DNA of 64,000 bases from Bin95 sp965220855 (lineage in GTDB: Bacteria > Pseudomonadota > Alphaproteobacteria > Bin95): contig CBDCQY010000002.1 in NCBI GenBank assembly GCA_965220855.1, forward strand, positions 62,001 through 126,000. Reading direction: 5' to 3'. The first letter of the stretch is position 1. Each line of letters opens with the position of its first letter. Of this stretch, positions 41,476 through 50,407 are shown in pieces. The notes under the pieces were generated by a model, which worked only from the letters and a program-made list of their open reading frames with translations, was not told the origin of the DNA and made no database searches. The position numbers were made by a program, and so were the translations under genes.

Positions 41476-43208
41476 GCGATCCGGTCGCCGGGAGCGACCT
41501 TGGGGGCGGCGGTGCGGCTGTCTATGCCGGGGAGCATTTCGGCGGGGTTGCGGGTGACGACCACGTCGACGACGCTCGGGCGGTCGCGTTCGGCGAGCGC
41601 TTCGGCGAAGGCGGCGTCCAGCCCCGCAGGGTCCTCCACGCGCACGCCGTGGCAGCCGAGCGCGCGGGCGGCGGCGGCGTAGTCGGTCTCGGAGAGGTCG
41701 GCCGACTGGTAGCGCGCGCCGTACATGGCGTGCTGCAGCGCCTTCACATAGCCGGACGCGGCGTTGTTCACCACCGCCACCGTGACCCCGAGGCCCAGCC
41801 GGCGCGCCGTCTCCAGCTCGCCCAGCGTCATGTTGAAGCCACCATCGCCGGAGAGCGCCACCACCGGCCGGTCGCCGGCGGCCAGCGCCGCGCCCATGCC
41901 GCCCGGCAGCCCGTAGCCGATCGAGGCGAAGCCCCGGTCGGCGATATAGGTCCGCCCGGCCTGGCGCGTGTCGTAGAGCAGCCCCGTCCAGTGGCCGGCG
42001 AAGCCGCCATCGGCGACCAGAATGCCGTCGTCGGGCAGCGCGTCGCGGATCGCCTGCACCAGGCGTGCCATGTTGATCGGCCGCTCGGCGCTCCGATAGC
42101 GCGCCTCGGCCCCCTCGCGCCAGGCGGCGTGGCGCGCGGCGGCGAGCGCGGTCCAGGCGCTGCGGTCGATGCGCGCGTCGCAGGCCTCCCTCAGGTCCTC
42201 CAGCCCCGCCGCCGCATCGCCCCAGAGCGGCGCCTCCGTCCGCGCGGCGCGACCGATCTCGTTCGCCTCGATCTCCAGATGGATCAGCGGGATATGGGCG
42301 GGCGGGAGCGTGTAGCGCTTCGTTGCGATCTCGCCGAGCTTGCAGCCGACCGCCAGCAGCGCGTCCGCCTCCTCGATCAGCCCGTTGGCGATGCGGTCGT
42401 AGCGCCCGAACAGCCCGACCGAGAGCGGATGCGCGCAGGCGAGCGCACCCTTGCCGGACATGGTGTGCGCCACCGGCGCGCCCAGCGTCTCGGCGAAGCG
42501 CCGGAGCGCCTCCCAGGCCCCGGAGAGATGCACGCCGCCGCCGGCGAGCACCAGCGGCCGCCGCGCCCGGTCGAGTATCGCGGCGGCCTGCTCCACCGCC
42601 GCCCGGTCCGGGCGCACGCGCAAAGCCGGAATGCGCGTCCAGGCCTCATCGACCCGCATCGCCTCCTCATGGAAGTCGAACTCGCCATGGGCGATGTCCT
42701 CCGGCACATCCAGGATCACCGGCCCCGGCCGGCCGCCGGTTGCCACCGCGAAGGCGCGGCGCACATGCTCCGGAATGCGCTCGCCGACCTCGACGCGGAT
42801 CACCTCCTTCACCGCCGGGGCCAGCATCTCGATCTGGCGCGTCTCCTGGGTCATGTTCTTCCAGGCGTGGGCGCGGTTGGCGTCGCCCACCACGGCGATC
42901 ATCGGCACGCCGGCGTTCAGCGATTCCACCAGCCCGGTCAGCAGGTTGGTGGCGCCGGGCCCGAGCGTCGCATCCACCACGCCCGGCCGGCCGGTGACGC
43001 GCGCCCAGGCGTCGGCGGCGAACGCCCCGGCGCGCTCGTCATTGATGAGCGTGTGCGTCATGCCGAGCGCGCGCACGCCGTCATAGAAGGGCAGCAGCTG
43101 GAAGCCGGCCATGCCCCAGATGGGCGCGCCGCCATGGGCGTTCAGCATCTCGGCGAGCGCGCGGCCGCCGGTCATGCGCCGCACCGGATCGTTGCGCCGT
43201 TCGGTCAT
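41472..43208 (-). CDS. thiamine-diphosphate-dependent enzyme (acetolactate-synthase-like)
   Basis: 578 residues. N-terminal PYR domain with the catalytic Glu in LINDERAGAFAADAWARVTG; central domain; C-terminal PP domain with VVALSGDGGFNMTLGELETA and the metal-ligand VVNNAASGYVKALQ. It resembles oxalyl-CoA decarboxylase, IolD and ALS relatives but the reaction is not predictable. Start at 43208 overlaps the upstream gene stop (ATGA). It belongs to a minus-strand operon with the duplicated-domain protein, and its 3' end overlaps darT. A paralog lies at 54961. Confidence 0.88.
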   Translation of the reverse strand: MTERRNDPVRRMTGGRALAEMLNAHGGAPIWGMAGFQLLPFYDGVRALGMTHTLINDERAGAFAADAWARVTGRPGVVDATLGPGATNLLTGLVESLNAGVPMIAVVGDANRAHAWKNMTQETRQIEMLAPAVKEVIRVEVGERIPEHVRRAFAVATGGRPGPVILDVPEDIAHGEFDFHEEAMRVDEAWTRIPALRVRPDRAAVEQAAAILDRARRPLVLAGGGVHLSGAWEALRRFAETLGAPVAHTMSGKGALACAHPLSVGLFGRYDRIANGLIEEADALLAVGCKLGEIATKRYTLPPAHIPLIHLEIEANEIGRAARTEAPLWGDAAAGLEDLREACDARIDRSAWTALAAARHAAWREGAEARYRSAERPINMARLVQAIRDALPDDGILVADGGFAGHWTGLLYDTRQAGRTYIADRGFASIGYGLPGGMGAALAAGDRPVVALSGDGGFNMTLGELETARRLGLGVTVAVVNNAASGYVKALQHAMYGARYQSADLSETDYAAAARALGCHGVRVEDPAGLDAAFAEALAERDRPSVVDVVVTRNPAEMLPGIDSRTAAPKVAPGDRIA

Positions 43209-43975
43209 GCGAAAAGCTCCGCGAAGTCGGGAAGGGTCATGCCGGGTTCCGCGCCTCTCTCGCGCGCCAGGCGGTTGACGGTCGAGAGCCGCCCGGTTCG
43301 CCAGAGCGAGCGGGCGTCGCCGATGCGCGCCGTCGCGCCCGCCACCGCCGCCGCCGGCACGCCCATGTCGGCGCAAGGCTCCAGCCGGCTGACGCCCGCG
43401 CCGTCGCAGCCGATGCCGGCATCGTGGCAGACGACGGCGCGCACGACATGGTGGATGACATAGCCCGGCGAGCCGCAGAGCAGCGCCCCATGGCTGCCGG
43501 CGACCACCAGCTTGTCGGCGTCGGACGCCAGCAAGAGCGAGAGCGAGTCGATGCCGACCACGCCGGGCGCGAGCGTGACGCGCGCTTCCGGCAGCGCCGG
43601 CAGCGGACCCGTGGCCTCGGGCGCGCTTTCGAGCAGCCGGCCGGCCTCCGCCGCGCCCATGCCGACGCGGCAGCCGACGGCGGCCGCGGCCTCGTTGACG
43701 GCGGAGAGCCTTCCGCGCCGGGCCATGTCGGCCCCGTCGCCGATGCGCGCACTCATATGGTCGATGGTGACGGCGGCCGCGCCGATGCGGTCCAGCAGCG
43801 CGAGCGCGCCTGCGCCCGCCCGGTCGAGCCCGAAGCCGGCGTCGTTCAGCAGCACGGCGCGGAGCCCCGCCCCGGCCGCCACGCCGGCGCAATAGGCCCC
43901 GCCATGGCTGCCCGCCAGCACCACCCGCCCGCGATGTTCGGGCGCGACGTGGGTGATCGAGTCGAGGACGATCAT
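43205..43975 (-). CDS. uncharacterised protein with internally duplicated AGSHG domain
   Basis: 256 residues made of two related halves. Each half has [VL]AGSHG, then AVLLNDAGFGLDRAG or AVVCHDAGIGCDGAG, then MSARIGDGAD or ATARIGDARS, then RRGRLSAVNEAA or RTGRLSTVNRLA. The repeat is about 110-120 residues. I do not know a named family. It overlaps the TPP-enzyme gene by 4 bp and follows the sulfatase gene by 16 bp, so it belongs to the same operon. The invariant Ser-His, Asp and Asn-Glu/Arg positions suggest an enzyme. Confidence 0.75.
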   Translation of the reverse strand: MIVLDSITHVAPEHRGRVVLAGSHGGAYCAGVAAGAGLRAVLLNDAGFGLDRAGAGALALLDRIGAAAVTIDHMSARIGDGADMARRGRLSAVNEAAAAVGCRVGMGAAEAGRLLESAPEATGPLPALPEARVTLAPGVVGIDSLSLLLASDADKLVVAGSHGALLCGSPGYVIHHVVRAVVCHDAGIGCDGAGVSRLEPCADMGVPAAAVAGATARIGDARSLWRTGRLSTVNRLARERGAEPGMTLPDFAELFA

Positions 43976-43991
43976 CGCATTCTCCCGCCGC

Positions 43992-45416
43992 TCATGCCGT
44001 GAAGACCGCCTTGTCGCCGGGGGCGGGGGTGCCGGAGAAGGCGCCGGCGCGCAGCACCGCCTCGCGCCCGCCATGCGCCGCCACCAGCGCCTCCTGCGCG
44101 GCGCGGGCGCGGGCGTGGACCTCGTCCGGGTCGCAGACCTCGCGGAGCGCGGCCATCAGCGCCGCCACTTTCTCCGGCTCGCGCGCGGCGAGGTTGTCGC
44201 GCTCCTCGGGGTCGGCTTCGAGGTCGAACAGCTCCGGCTCGAAGCCGGTATAGTGGATCAGCTTCCAGCGCCCCCGCCGCAGCATGAAGCTGCCCGAGAC
44301 CGCGCCGGCGGCGTGATATTCGCTGAAGACGGCGCGGTCGGGATCGTCGTCCAGGCTCCAGAGCGGGCGGCCGGGCAGGGCGGGGTCGGAGGCGAGGCCC
44401 GCGCCTTCCAGGATGGTCGGGTGCGCGTCCAGCAGCGAGGCCGGCGTCCGGCAGACCCGGCCCGCCGGCAGGTCCGGCCCCGCCACGATCAGCGGCACGG
44501 CCACCGCCTCCTCATACATGTTGGATTTGCCCCAGAGCCCGCGCGCGCCCAGATTCTCGCCATGGTCGCTGGTGTAGATCACCCGCGTGCGGTCGGCGAG
44601 GCCCGCCTCCTCCAGCGCCGCCAGCACGCGGCCGATATTGTCGTCCAGGAAGGAGCAGAGGCCGTAATAGGAGGCGATGGCCAGCCGGCGGGCGTCGTCG
44701 TTGAAGAAGCTGTCATAGGGCTGGGCCTCGGCATGGGCCTCGATCCAGGGGTGGCGCGGGCGCAGGCGATGGTCCTTCGGCAGCGGCATGTCGGCGGGGT
44801 TGTAGCGGGCGAAGAAGGCTTCGGGCGCGATCAGCGGGAAATGCGGGCAGACGAAGGAGACGAACAGCACCCAGGGCGCCGCCTGCCCCGGCGCTTCGTC
44901 CCGGAGCCAGCGGACGGCCTCGGCGGCGATCGCCCGGTCGTAGCGGGTGTAGCCGCTCTCGCCGGGGCCGAGCTCGCGCGAGAAGCGCGCCGCGCCGAAA
45001 CGCACCGGCAGCGGCGCCTTGACCGCCCCGTAGATATCCCCCTTGCCGTCCACCACATGCATCGGGCGGATCTGGGTGTCGAAACCCGTGGGGTCGGCCT
45101 CGTCGCGGTAGTGCAGCTTGCCGATGGAGAGCACCGGGCGGCCCGCCGCCTGCAGCGCATGGCCCCAGCCGGGCGGCCGGCCGTCATAGGGGTGGCCGTT
45201 GTCCCAGCAGCCGATCTCGTGCACCGGGCGTCCGGTGGCGAAGGCCGCGCGCGCCGGCACGCAGATCGGCGAGGGCGTAGAGGCGGCGCAATAGCGCGTC
45301 CCCCGCGCCGCCAGCGCATCCAGATGCGGCGTCTCGACGATGGGATGTCCGGCCGCGCCGAGCACGCCTGCGCTGTGTTCGTCGGACATGATGAAAAGCA
45401 GGTTCATCGCCTCCAT
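43992..45416 (-). CDS. sulfatase (type I, formylglycine-dependent)
   Basis: About 474 residues. The C-x-P-x-R motif that is oxidised to formylglycine is present: STPSPICVPARAAFATGR. Metal ligands are in LFIMSDEHSAGVLGAAGHP and VIYTSDHGENLGARGLWGKS (Asp-His). The end contains FDLEADPEERDNLAAREPEK, typical of arylsulfatase/choline-sulfatase relatives. There is no signal peptide, so the enzyme appears cytoplasmic. ATG at 45416 is used; a GTG at 45425 with an AAGGGGGGA site is a fair alternative. First gene of the operon with the duplicated protein and the TPP enzyme. Confidence 0.9.
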   Translation of the reverse strand: MEAMNLLFIMSDEHSAGVLGAAGHPIVETPHLDALAARGTRYCAASTPSPICVPARAAFATGRPVHEIGCWDNGHPYDGRPPGWGHALQAAGRPVLSIGKLHYRDEADPTGFDTQIRPMHVVDGKGDIYGAVKAPLPVRFGAARFSRELGPGESGYTRYDRAIAAEAVRWLRDEAPGQAAPWVLFVSFVCPHFPLIAPEAFFARYNPADMPLPKDHRLRPRHPWIEAHAEAQPYDSFFNDDARRLAIASYYGLCSFLDDNIGRVLAALEEAGLADRTRVIYTSDHGENLGARGLWGKSNMYEEAVAVPLIVAGPDLPAGRVCRTPASLLDAHPTILEGAGLASDPALPGRPLWSLDDDPDRAVFSEYHAAGAVSGSFMLRRGRWKLIHYTGFEPELFDLEADPEERDNLAAREPEKVAALMAALREVCDPDEVHARARAAQEALVAAHGGREAVLRAGAFSGTPAPGDKAVFTA

Positions 45417-45530
45417 GGCGCTCACGGTCCCCCCTTGCCGGCCGGCGGCGATTGAAGCGGATTGCCGGCGCATTTCCAAGGCCGGTTTCCTCCCATAGTC
45501 TGGCGGGCGGCGGGACCGGCGGGGCGGGGC

Positions 45531-46277
45531 ATGGCGATCTACGGCAAGATTCTGGGGGGCGTGCTCGGCTTCGCGCTGGGCGGGCCGCTCGGCGCGCTGC
45601 TGGGCGCGGTCGCCGGCCACGGGCTGATCGACCGCCGGCGCGCGCCGGCGGTCGGGCCGCCGCAAGCCGCGTCGGAAGCGGACGCCGGCGCGGTGTTCGC
45701 GCTCGGCGTGATCGCGCTCGCGGCCAAGGTGGCCAAGGCCGATGGCCGGGTGACGCGCGACGAAATTCGCGCCTTTCAGCGCGTCTTTCCCTTCGAGGCG
45801 GACGAGCGCCCCCGCATCGCGCGCCTCTTCAACGAGGCCCGGCGGAGCACGGCCGGCTTCGAGGCCTATGCCGGGCAGGTGCGCGGCGCGCTCGCCTCGC
45901 GCCCGGAACTGCTGGCCGAGGTGATCGACGCGCTCTACGCCATCGCCGCCGCCGACGGCGCGCTGCATCCGGAAGAGGAGCGCATGATCCGGCGCATCGG
46001 CGCCGTCTTCGGCCTCTCCGACCGTGACATGGGCCAACTCCGCGCCCGCCACGCCGGCGAGGCGGGGCTGGCGGAGGCCTATGCGGTGCTGGGCGTGGCG
46101 CCGGAGGCGGACGATGCGGCGCTGCGCAGCGCCCATCGCCAGCTGGTGCGCGACTACCACCCCGACCGGCTGGTCTCCAAGGGCCTGCCGGAGGACTTCA
46201 TCGCGCTCGCCAACGACCGCCTCGCCGCCATCAACGCCGCCTGGGAGAAGGTGAAAAAGGCGCGCGGGTTGCGTTGA
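45531..46277 (+). CDS. DjlA-like co-chaperone (TerB-like domain plus J-domain)
   Basis: 248 residues: a glycine-rich hydrophobic N-terminus (GKILGGVLGFALGGPLGALL), then a TerB-like helical domain (VIALAAKVAKADGRVTRDEI, EVIDALYAIAAADGALHPEE), then a C-terminal J-domain with HPD in LVRDYHPDRLVSKG. The order matches DjlA, an inner-membrane DnaK partner. The ATG at 45531 is preceded by GGGGCGGGG. Divergent from the sulfatase operon. It lies in the core chromosomal block near hrcA-grpE. Confidence 0.88.
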   Translation: MAIYGKILGGVLGFALGGPLGALLGAVAGHGLIDRRRAPAVGPPQAASEADAGAVFALGVIALAAKVAKADGRVTRDEIRAFQRVFPFEADERPRIARLFNEARRSTAGFEAYAGQVRGALASRPELLAEVIDALYAIAAADGALHPEEERMIRRIGAVFGLSDRDMGQLRARHAGEAGLAEAYAVLGVAPEADDAALRSAHRQLVRDYHPDRLVSKGLPEDFIALANDRLAAINAAWEKVKKARGLR

Positions 46278-46297
46278 GTTCGGCTTCGTTCGGCCCC

Positions 46298-46325
46298 TTG
46301 AAATCGGGCTGGCGGGCCTTATATT
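46298..46325 (+). promoter_or_regulatory. sigma70-like promoter of dps
   Basis: TTGAAA (46298-46303), 16-nt spacer, TATATT (46320-46325), 28 bp before the dps ATG, followed by an AT-rich tract (AATCAATCTAAAC) that is unusual in this GC-rich stretch. Confidence 0.6.
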
Positions 46326-46352
46326 GGAATCAATCTAAACTTGGAGGCGGAG

Positions 46353-46799
46353 ATGGCCCGTAACGACCCTGTGACCGCCGGCCTGGCGCGGATGCTGGCC
46401 GGGACCTCGGCGCTGGCGCTCAAGACGCAGAACTTCCACTGGAATGTCGAGGGGCCGCATTTCGCCGCCCTGCACGCGCTGTTCGAGGAGCAGTATGACG
46501 CGCTCGCGGAGGCGGTGGACGAACTGGCGGAGCGCATCCGGGCGCTCGGCGACACCGCGCCCGGCGGCCTCGCGGCCTTCGCGGCGCTCAGCCCCGTCGC
46601 CGACGCGCCGGAAAGCCCGCCCGCCGCCGAGGCGATGATCCGCCTGCTCGCCGACGACCATCGCCGGCTCTCCTCTGAGGCCGCCGCCCTGCTCGCCACC
46701 GCCCAGGAGGCCGGCGACGAGGTGACCGTCGATATGATGATCCAGCGCATGACCGAACACGACAAGACCGCCTGGATGCTGGACGCCCATCTCAGATGA
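46353..46799 (+). CDS. dps: Dps/ferritin-like DNA-protection protein
   Basis: 148 residues. The ferroxidase-site region is complete: KTQNFHWNVEGPHFAALHAL (two His), FEEQYDALAEAVDELAERIR (Asp/Glu ligands). It forms dodecamers that oxidise Fe(II) with peroxide and store iron; it lacks a basic N-terminal tail, so DNA binding is uncertain. GGAG precedes the ATG at 46353. Convergent with hemW, whose 3' end it overlaps by 8 bp. Confidence 0.9.
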   Translation: MARNDPVTAGLARMLAGTSALALKTQNFHWNVEGPHFAALHALFEEQYDALAEAVDELAERIRALGDTAPGGLAAFAALSPVADAPESPPAAEAMIRLLADDHRRLSSEAAALLATAQEAGDEVTVDMMIQRMTEHDKTAWMLDAHLR

Positions 46800-47931
46800 G
46801 CAGATAGGCGAGCAGCGCATCCAGCCGCAGGCGCCCGGCGGGCGTCGCTTGCAGGCGGTCCGGCCGGGGGGCCATCAGCCCTTCCTCGCGAAGCCAGTCG
46901 AGCCGGCGCGCATCCAGCGCCGCCTCCAGCCCGGCGGCCGGAACGCCCTCGGCGAGGCGGAGCCCCGTCTGGATGCGCTCCTGCATCGCCTCTGCCGGCG
47001 AGAGCCGGCGGCGCTCGACGGCCGCGCGCCCGGAGCGCGCGGTCTCGGCGAGCCAGGCCTCGGGCGCGCGGCGCTCGGCGGTGGCGATGCGCCCGGCGGG
47101 CGTGTCGATGCGCCCGTGCGCGCCCGGCCCGACGCCGACCCACTCGCCGCCCCGCCAATAGACCAGATTATGCCGGCAGGCCGCGCCGGGGCGGGCATGG
47201 TTGGAGATCTCGTAGGCCGGCAGGCCGGCCGCCGCGAGGCGCTCCTGCGTGATCTCGAAGAGGCGCGCGGCGTCTTCCTCCTCCGGCAGGCGAAGCTCGC
47301 CGCGCGCGGCGCGCGGCGCGAAGGCGGTGCCGGGCTCGACGGTCAGCTGATAGAGCGAGAGATGCTCGCCCGCGAGGCCGAGCGCCTCGTCCAGCCGCGC
47401 ATCCCAGCCGGCGGCGGTCTGGCCGGGCAGGGCGTAGATCAGGTCGAAGGAGACGCGCGGGAAGGTCCGGTGGGCGAGCGCCAGCGCGGCGCGGGCGGCC
47501 GCCGCGTCATGGCGCCGGCCGAGAAAGGCCAGCTCGCGGTCGTCGAGCGACTGCACGCCGAGCGAGAGCCGGTTGACGCCGGCGGCGGCATAGGCGCGGA
47601 AGCGCCCGGCCTCGACGGAGCCGGGATTGGCCTCCAGCGTCACCTCCGGCTCCGGGGCGACCGGCCAGAGCGCGCGCACCCGCTCCAGCAGCGCGCCGAC
47701 CGTCTCCGGGGCCATCAGCGAGGGCGTGCCGCCGCCGAAGAACACGCTCTCCACCCGGCGCCCCGGCGTCTCTGCCGCCCAGCCATCGAGCGAGGCCAGC
47801 AGCGCCGCCCGCCAGGCGGCCTCGTCGATCCGCTCGCGCACATGGCTGTTGAAGTCGCAATAGGGGCATTTCGACTCGCAGAACGGCCAGTGGATATAGA
47901 CTGCGAAGCCGCGCCCGCTCATGCCAGGCAA
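46792..47931 (-). CDS. hemW: HemW-type radical SAM heme chaperone
   Basis: 379 residues. The radical-SAM cluster motif is HWPFCESKCPYCDFNSH (CxxxCxxC), preceded by GFAVYI. SAM-binding GGGTPSL follows, then LEANPGSVEAGRFRAYAAAG, VNRLSLGVQSLDDRELAFLG and RHDAAAARAAL. The C-terminal HemN-like domain is present. HemW inserts heme into respiratory enzymes rather than acting as coproporphyrinogen oxidase. It overlaps rdgB by 13 bp in the order rph-rdgB-hemW, as in many Alphaproteobacteria. Confidence 0.92.
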   Translation of the reverse strand: MPGMSGRGFAVYIHWPFCESKCPYCDFNSHVRERIDEAAWRAALLASLDGWAAETPGRRVESVFFGGGTPSLMAPETVGALLERVRALWPVAPEPEVTLEANPGSVEAGRFRAYAAAGVNRLSLGVQSLDDRELAFLGRRHDAAAARAALALAHRTFPRVSFDLIYALPGQTAAGWDARLDEALGLAGEHLSLYQLTVEPGTAFAPRAARGELRLPEEEDAARLFEITQERLAAAGLPAYEISNHARPGAACRHNLVYWRGGEWVGVGPGAHGRIDTPAGRIATAERRAPEAWLAETARSGRAAVERRRLSPAEAMQERIQTGLRLAEGVPAAGLEAALDARRLDWLREEGLMAPRPDRLQATPAGRLRLDALLAYLLI

Positions 47932-48509
47932 GCGGCGGCGAGCGCCCGGAAGGCGCGCGCCCGGTGGCTGATCTCCGCCTTGGCTTCTTCCGCCATCTCG
48001 CCGAAGGTCATGTCGTGGCCGTCGGGCTGGAACATCGGGTCGTAGCCGAAGCCGCGCGTCCCGCGCGGCGGCCAGACCAGCCGGCCCCGGACGCGGCCCT
48101 CGAAGCGCTCGACATGGCCATCCGGCCAGGCGAGCGCCAGCGCGGCGACGAACTCCGCCTCGCGCGGGCGCGGGCCGAGCCGCTCCTGCACCAGCCGCAT
48201 GGCGCGGGCGAAATCGCGCTCCGGCCCGCCCCAGCGGGCCGAATAGACGCCGGGCGCGCCGTCGAGCGCCGCCACCGCGAGGCCGGAATCGTCGGCGAGC
48301 GCCGGCAGCCCGGCGGCGAGCGCGGCGCGCGCCTTGAGCTCGGCATTGGCGAGGAAGCTGTCGCCGGTCTCTTCCGGCTCGGCGAGGCCGAATTCGCCCG
48401 CCGGGACGCCCTCGACGCCGAAGGGGGCGAGCAGGGCGGCGATCTCGCCGACCTTGCCTTCATTGTGGCTCGCGATGAGGAGCCGCTTGCCGGCGAGGCG
48501 CCGGCTCAT
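47919..48509 (-). CDS. rdgB: RdgB/HAM1 non-canonical purine NTP pyrophosphatase
   Basis: 196 residues. Motifs: LLIASHNEGKVGEI (the S/T-x-N-x-x-K nucleotide site), GDSFLANAELKARAALA, LADDSGLAVAALDGAPGVYS and GTRGFGYDPMFQPDGHDMTF. It hydrolyses ITP, dITP and XTP to monophosphates, keeping deaminated purines out of DNA. The start overlaps the rph stop by 4 bp. Full length for the family. Confidence 0.95.
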   Translation of the reverse strand: MSRRLAGKRLLIASHNEGKVGEIAALLAPFGVEGVPAGEFGLAEPEETGDSFLANAELKARAALAAGLPALADDSGLAVAALDGAPGVYSARWGGPERDFARAMRLVQERLGPRPREAEFVAALALAWPDGHVERFEGRVRGRLVWPPRGTRGFGYDPMFQPDGHDMTFGEMAEEAKAEISHRARAFRALAAACLA

Positions 48510-49234
48510 GGCGCGAGCGCCCGGCGCTGCGCCTCCGCCAGGCTGGCGCAGCCGGTCTCGGCGAGGTCGAGCAGCCGGTCCAGCCTCTCGCGCGCGAAGG
48601 CCTCCTTCTCGGCCGTCGCCTGCACCTCCACCAGCCGGCCGCCGCCGGTCAGCACGAAATTGGCGTCCGCCTCCGCCTCGCTGTCCTCGGCATAGTCGAG
48701 GTCGAGCAGCGCCCGGCCGCGCCAGAGGCCGCAGGAGACGGCCGCCACCGAGTCGCGCAGCACCGGGCGCTTGACCGCGCCGAGGCGCTGCAGATGCCGG
48801 CAGGCCAGCGCCAGCGCCACATAGCCGCCGGTGATGGCGGCGGTGCGCGTGCCGCCATCGGCCTGCAGCACGTCGCAGTCGATGCGGATCTGCGCCTCGC
48901 CCAGCGCCTCCAGGTCGGCGACGGCGCGCAGCGCGCGGCCGATCAGGCGCTGGATCTCCTGCGTGCGCCCGCTCTGGCGCCCGCGCGCCGCCTCGCGGTC
49001 GGTGCGTTCATGCGTGGCGCGCGGCAGCATGCCGTATTCGGCGGTGATCCAGCCGCGCCCGCGCCCGCGCAGCCAGGGCGGCAGGCGCGTCTCCACCGAG
49101 GCGGTGGCGAGCACCCGCGTCGCGCCGAAATGCGCAAGGCAGGAGCCTTCGGCGTGCGGCGCCCAGCCGGGCTCCAGCCGGATGGCGCGCAGCGCGTCCG
49201 CAGGACGCCCGGAGGGGCGCGGGGTTTCGGTCAT
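48506..49234 (-). CDS. rph: RNase PH
   Basis: 242 residues: MTETPRPSGRPADALRAIRL, GSCLAHFGATRVLATASVET, AEYGMLPRATHERTDREAAR, RTQEIQRLIGRALRAVADLE and IDCDVLQADGGTRTAAITGG are all RNase PH signatures, including the phosphate-site RTxEIQRLIGR. It trims 3' ends of tRNA precursors phosphorolytically. First gene of rph-rdgB-hemW; divergent from hrcA across about 100 bp. Confidence 0.95.
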   Translation of the reverse strand: MTETPRPSGRPADALRAIRLEPGWAPHAEGSCLAHFGATRVLATASVETRLPPWLRGRGRGWITAEYGMLPRATHERTDREAARGRQSGRTQEIQRLIGRALRAVADLEALGEAQIRIDCDVLQADGGTRTAAITGGYVALALACRHLQRLGAVKRPVLRDSVAAVSCGLWRGRALLDLDYAEDSEAEADANFVLTGGGRLVEVQATAEKEAFARERLDRLLDLAETGCASLAEAQRRALAP

Positions 49235-49272
49235 GGCATGGGTCCCGTTCGCTGGCGGCTGGCGCGCGCCGG

Positions 49273-49301
49273 TTGACGCCCGCCCGGCGGCTTCCTAAAT
49301 G
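49273..49301 (+). promoter_or_regulatory. sigma70-like promoter of hrcA-grpE
   Basis: TTGACG (49273-49278), 17-nt spacer, TAAATG (49296-49301), 32 bp before the hrcA ATG. No CIRCE inverted repeat (TTAGCACTC-N9-GAGTGCTAA) was seen in the rph-hrcA interval, so autoregulation by HrcA is not evident here. Confidence 0.55.
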
Positions 49302-49333
49302 CTTGGACCACCGCTTGGAAGAGTCTTTGTGAG

Positions 49334-50401
49334 ATGGCCGTCTCGCCGCGCCTCGCCGATCTCGACGAACGCTCGCGCGAGGTCTTCAGGCTGATCGTGG
49401 ACGCGTGGCTGGAAAGCGGCGAGCCGGTCGGCTCGCGCACCCTGACGCGCCGGCTGGACGCGCCGCTCTCCGCCGCCACCATCCGCAATGTGATGGCCGA
49501 CCTGCAGGAGGCGGGGCTGCTGTTCTCGCCCCACGCCTCGGCCGGGCGGCTGCCGACCGAGGGGGGCTTGCGCCTCTTCGTCGATGGCATCATGCAGACC
49601 GGCGGGCCGACCGAGGCGGAATGCGCCGAACTGGAGGCGCTTTGCGCCGGGGCGGGCATCACGCTGGAGCGCAGCCTGGAGCGCGCCAGCCGGCTGCTGG
49701 CCGGGCTGACGCGCCATGCCGGGCTGGTGGTGACGCCGAAGACGGCCCAGCGGTTGAACCATATCGAGTTCGTGCATCTGGGCGACGGGCGGGCGCTGGC
49801 GGTGCTGGTGGACGATTCGGGCCAGGTGGAGAACCGGATGCTCACCCTGCCGGCCGGCCTGCCGGCGGACGCGCTGCAGCGCGCCTCCAACTATATGCAG
49901 GCGCGGCTGGTGGGGCACACGCTGGACGAGGCGCTGAGCCGCATCCGGGAGGACCTGGAGAGCCACCGGGCGCAGATCGACGCGCTGGCGCAGAGCGTGG
50001 TGGAGGCCGGCGTCGCGGTCTGGGCGGGCGAGCGTCCCGAGGGCGGCGAGCGGCTGATCGTCACGGGCCGCGCCCGGCTGCTGGACGATGTGCAGGCGGT
50101 GGAGGATCTGGAGCGGCTGCGCGGCCTGTTCGACGCGCTGGAGACGCGCGAGAACATCCTGCGCCTGCTGGAGGCGGCGGAGGCGGGCGACGGCGTGCAG
50201 ATTTTCATCGGGGCGGAGAACACCGTGTTTCGCCAGACCGGCGTCTCGCTGGTGGTCAGCCCCTATCGGGACGGCAAGGAGCGCGTGGTGGGCGCCATCG
50301 GCGTGCTCGGGCCGACCCGGCTCAACTATGCCCGCATCGTGCCCATGGTGGACTATACGGCGCGGGTGATCGAACGCATGCTGGCGCCGGAGAGAGGATA
50401 G
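49334..50401 (+). CDS. hrcA: HrcA heat-shock repressor
   Basis: 355 residues. The N-terminal winged helix (EVFRLIVDAWLESGEPVGSR, TLTRRLDAPLSAATIRNVMA, DLQEAGLLFSPHASAGRLPT) is highly typical; the GAF-like middle and the C-terminal GVSLVVSPYRDGKERVVGAI, GVLGPTRLNYARIVPMVDYT complete it. HrcA binds CIRCE sites upstream of groESL/dnaK and is tuned by GroEL. grpE follows after 6 bp. Confidence 0.95.
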   Translation: MAVSPRLADLDERSREVFRLIVDAWLESGEPVGSRTLTRRLDAPLSAATIRNVMADLQEAGLLFSPHASAGRLPTEGGLRLFVDGIMQTGGPTEAECAELEALCAGAGITLERSLERASRLLAGLTRHAGLVVTPKTAQRLNHIEFVHLGDGRALAVLVDDSGQVENRMLTLPAGLPADALQRASNYMQARLVGHTLDEALSRIREDLESHRAQIDALAQSVVEAGVAVWAGERPEGGERLIVTGRARLLDDVQAVEDLERLRGLFDALETRENILRLLEAAEAGDGVQIFIGAENTVFRQTGVSLVVSPYRDGKERVVGAIGVLGPTRLNYARIVPMVDYTARVIERMLAPERG

Positions 50402-50407
50402 CAGCAG

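Noticed and set aside
49235..49333. CIRCE operator upstream of hrcA
   Set aside because: Searched by eye for TTAGCACTC and its inverse; not present. Only a promoter-like hexamer pair is seen.
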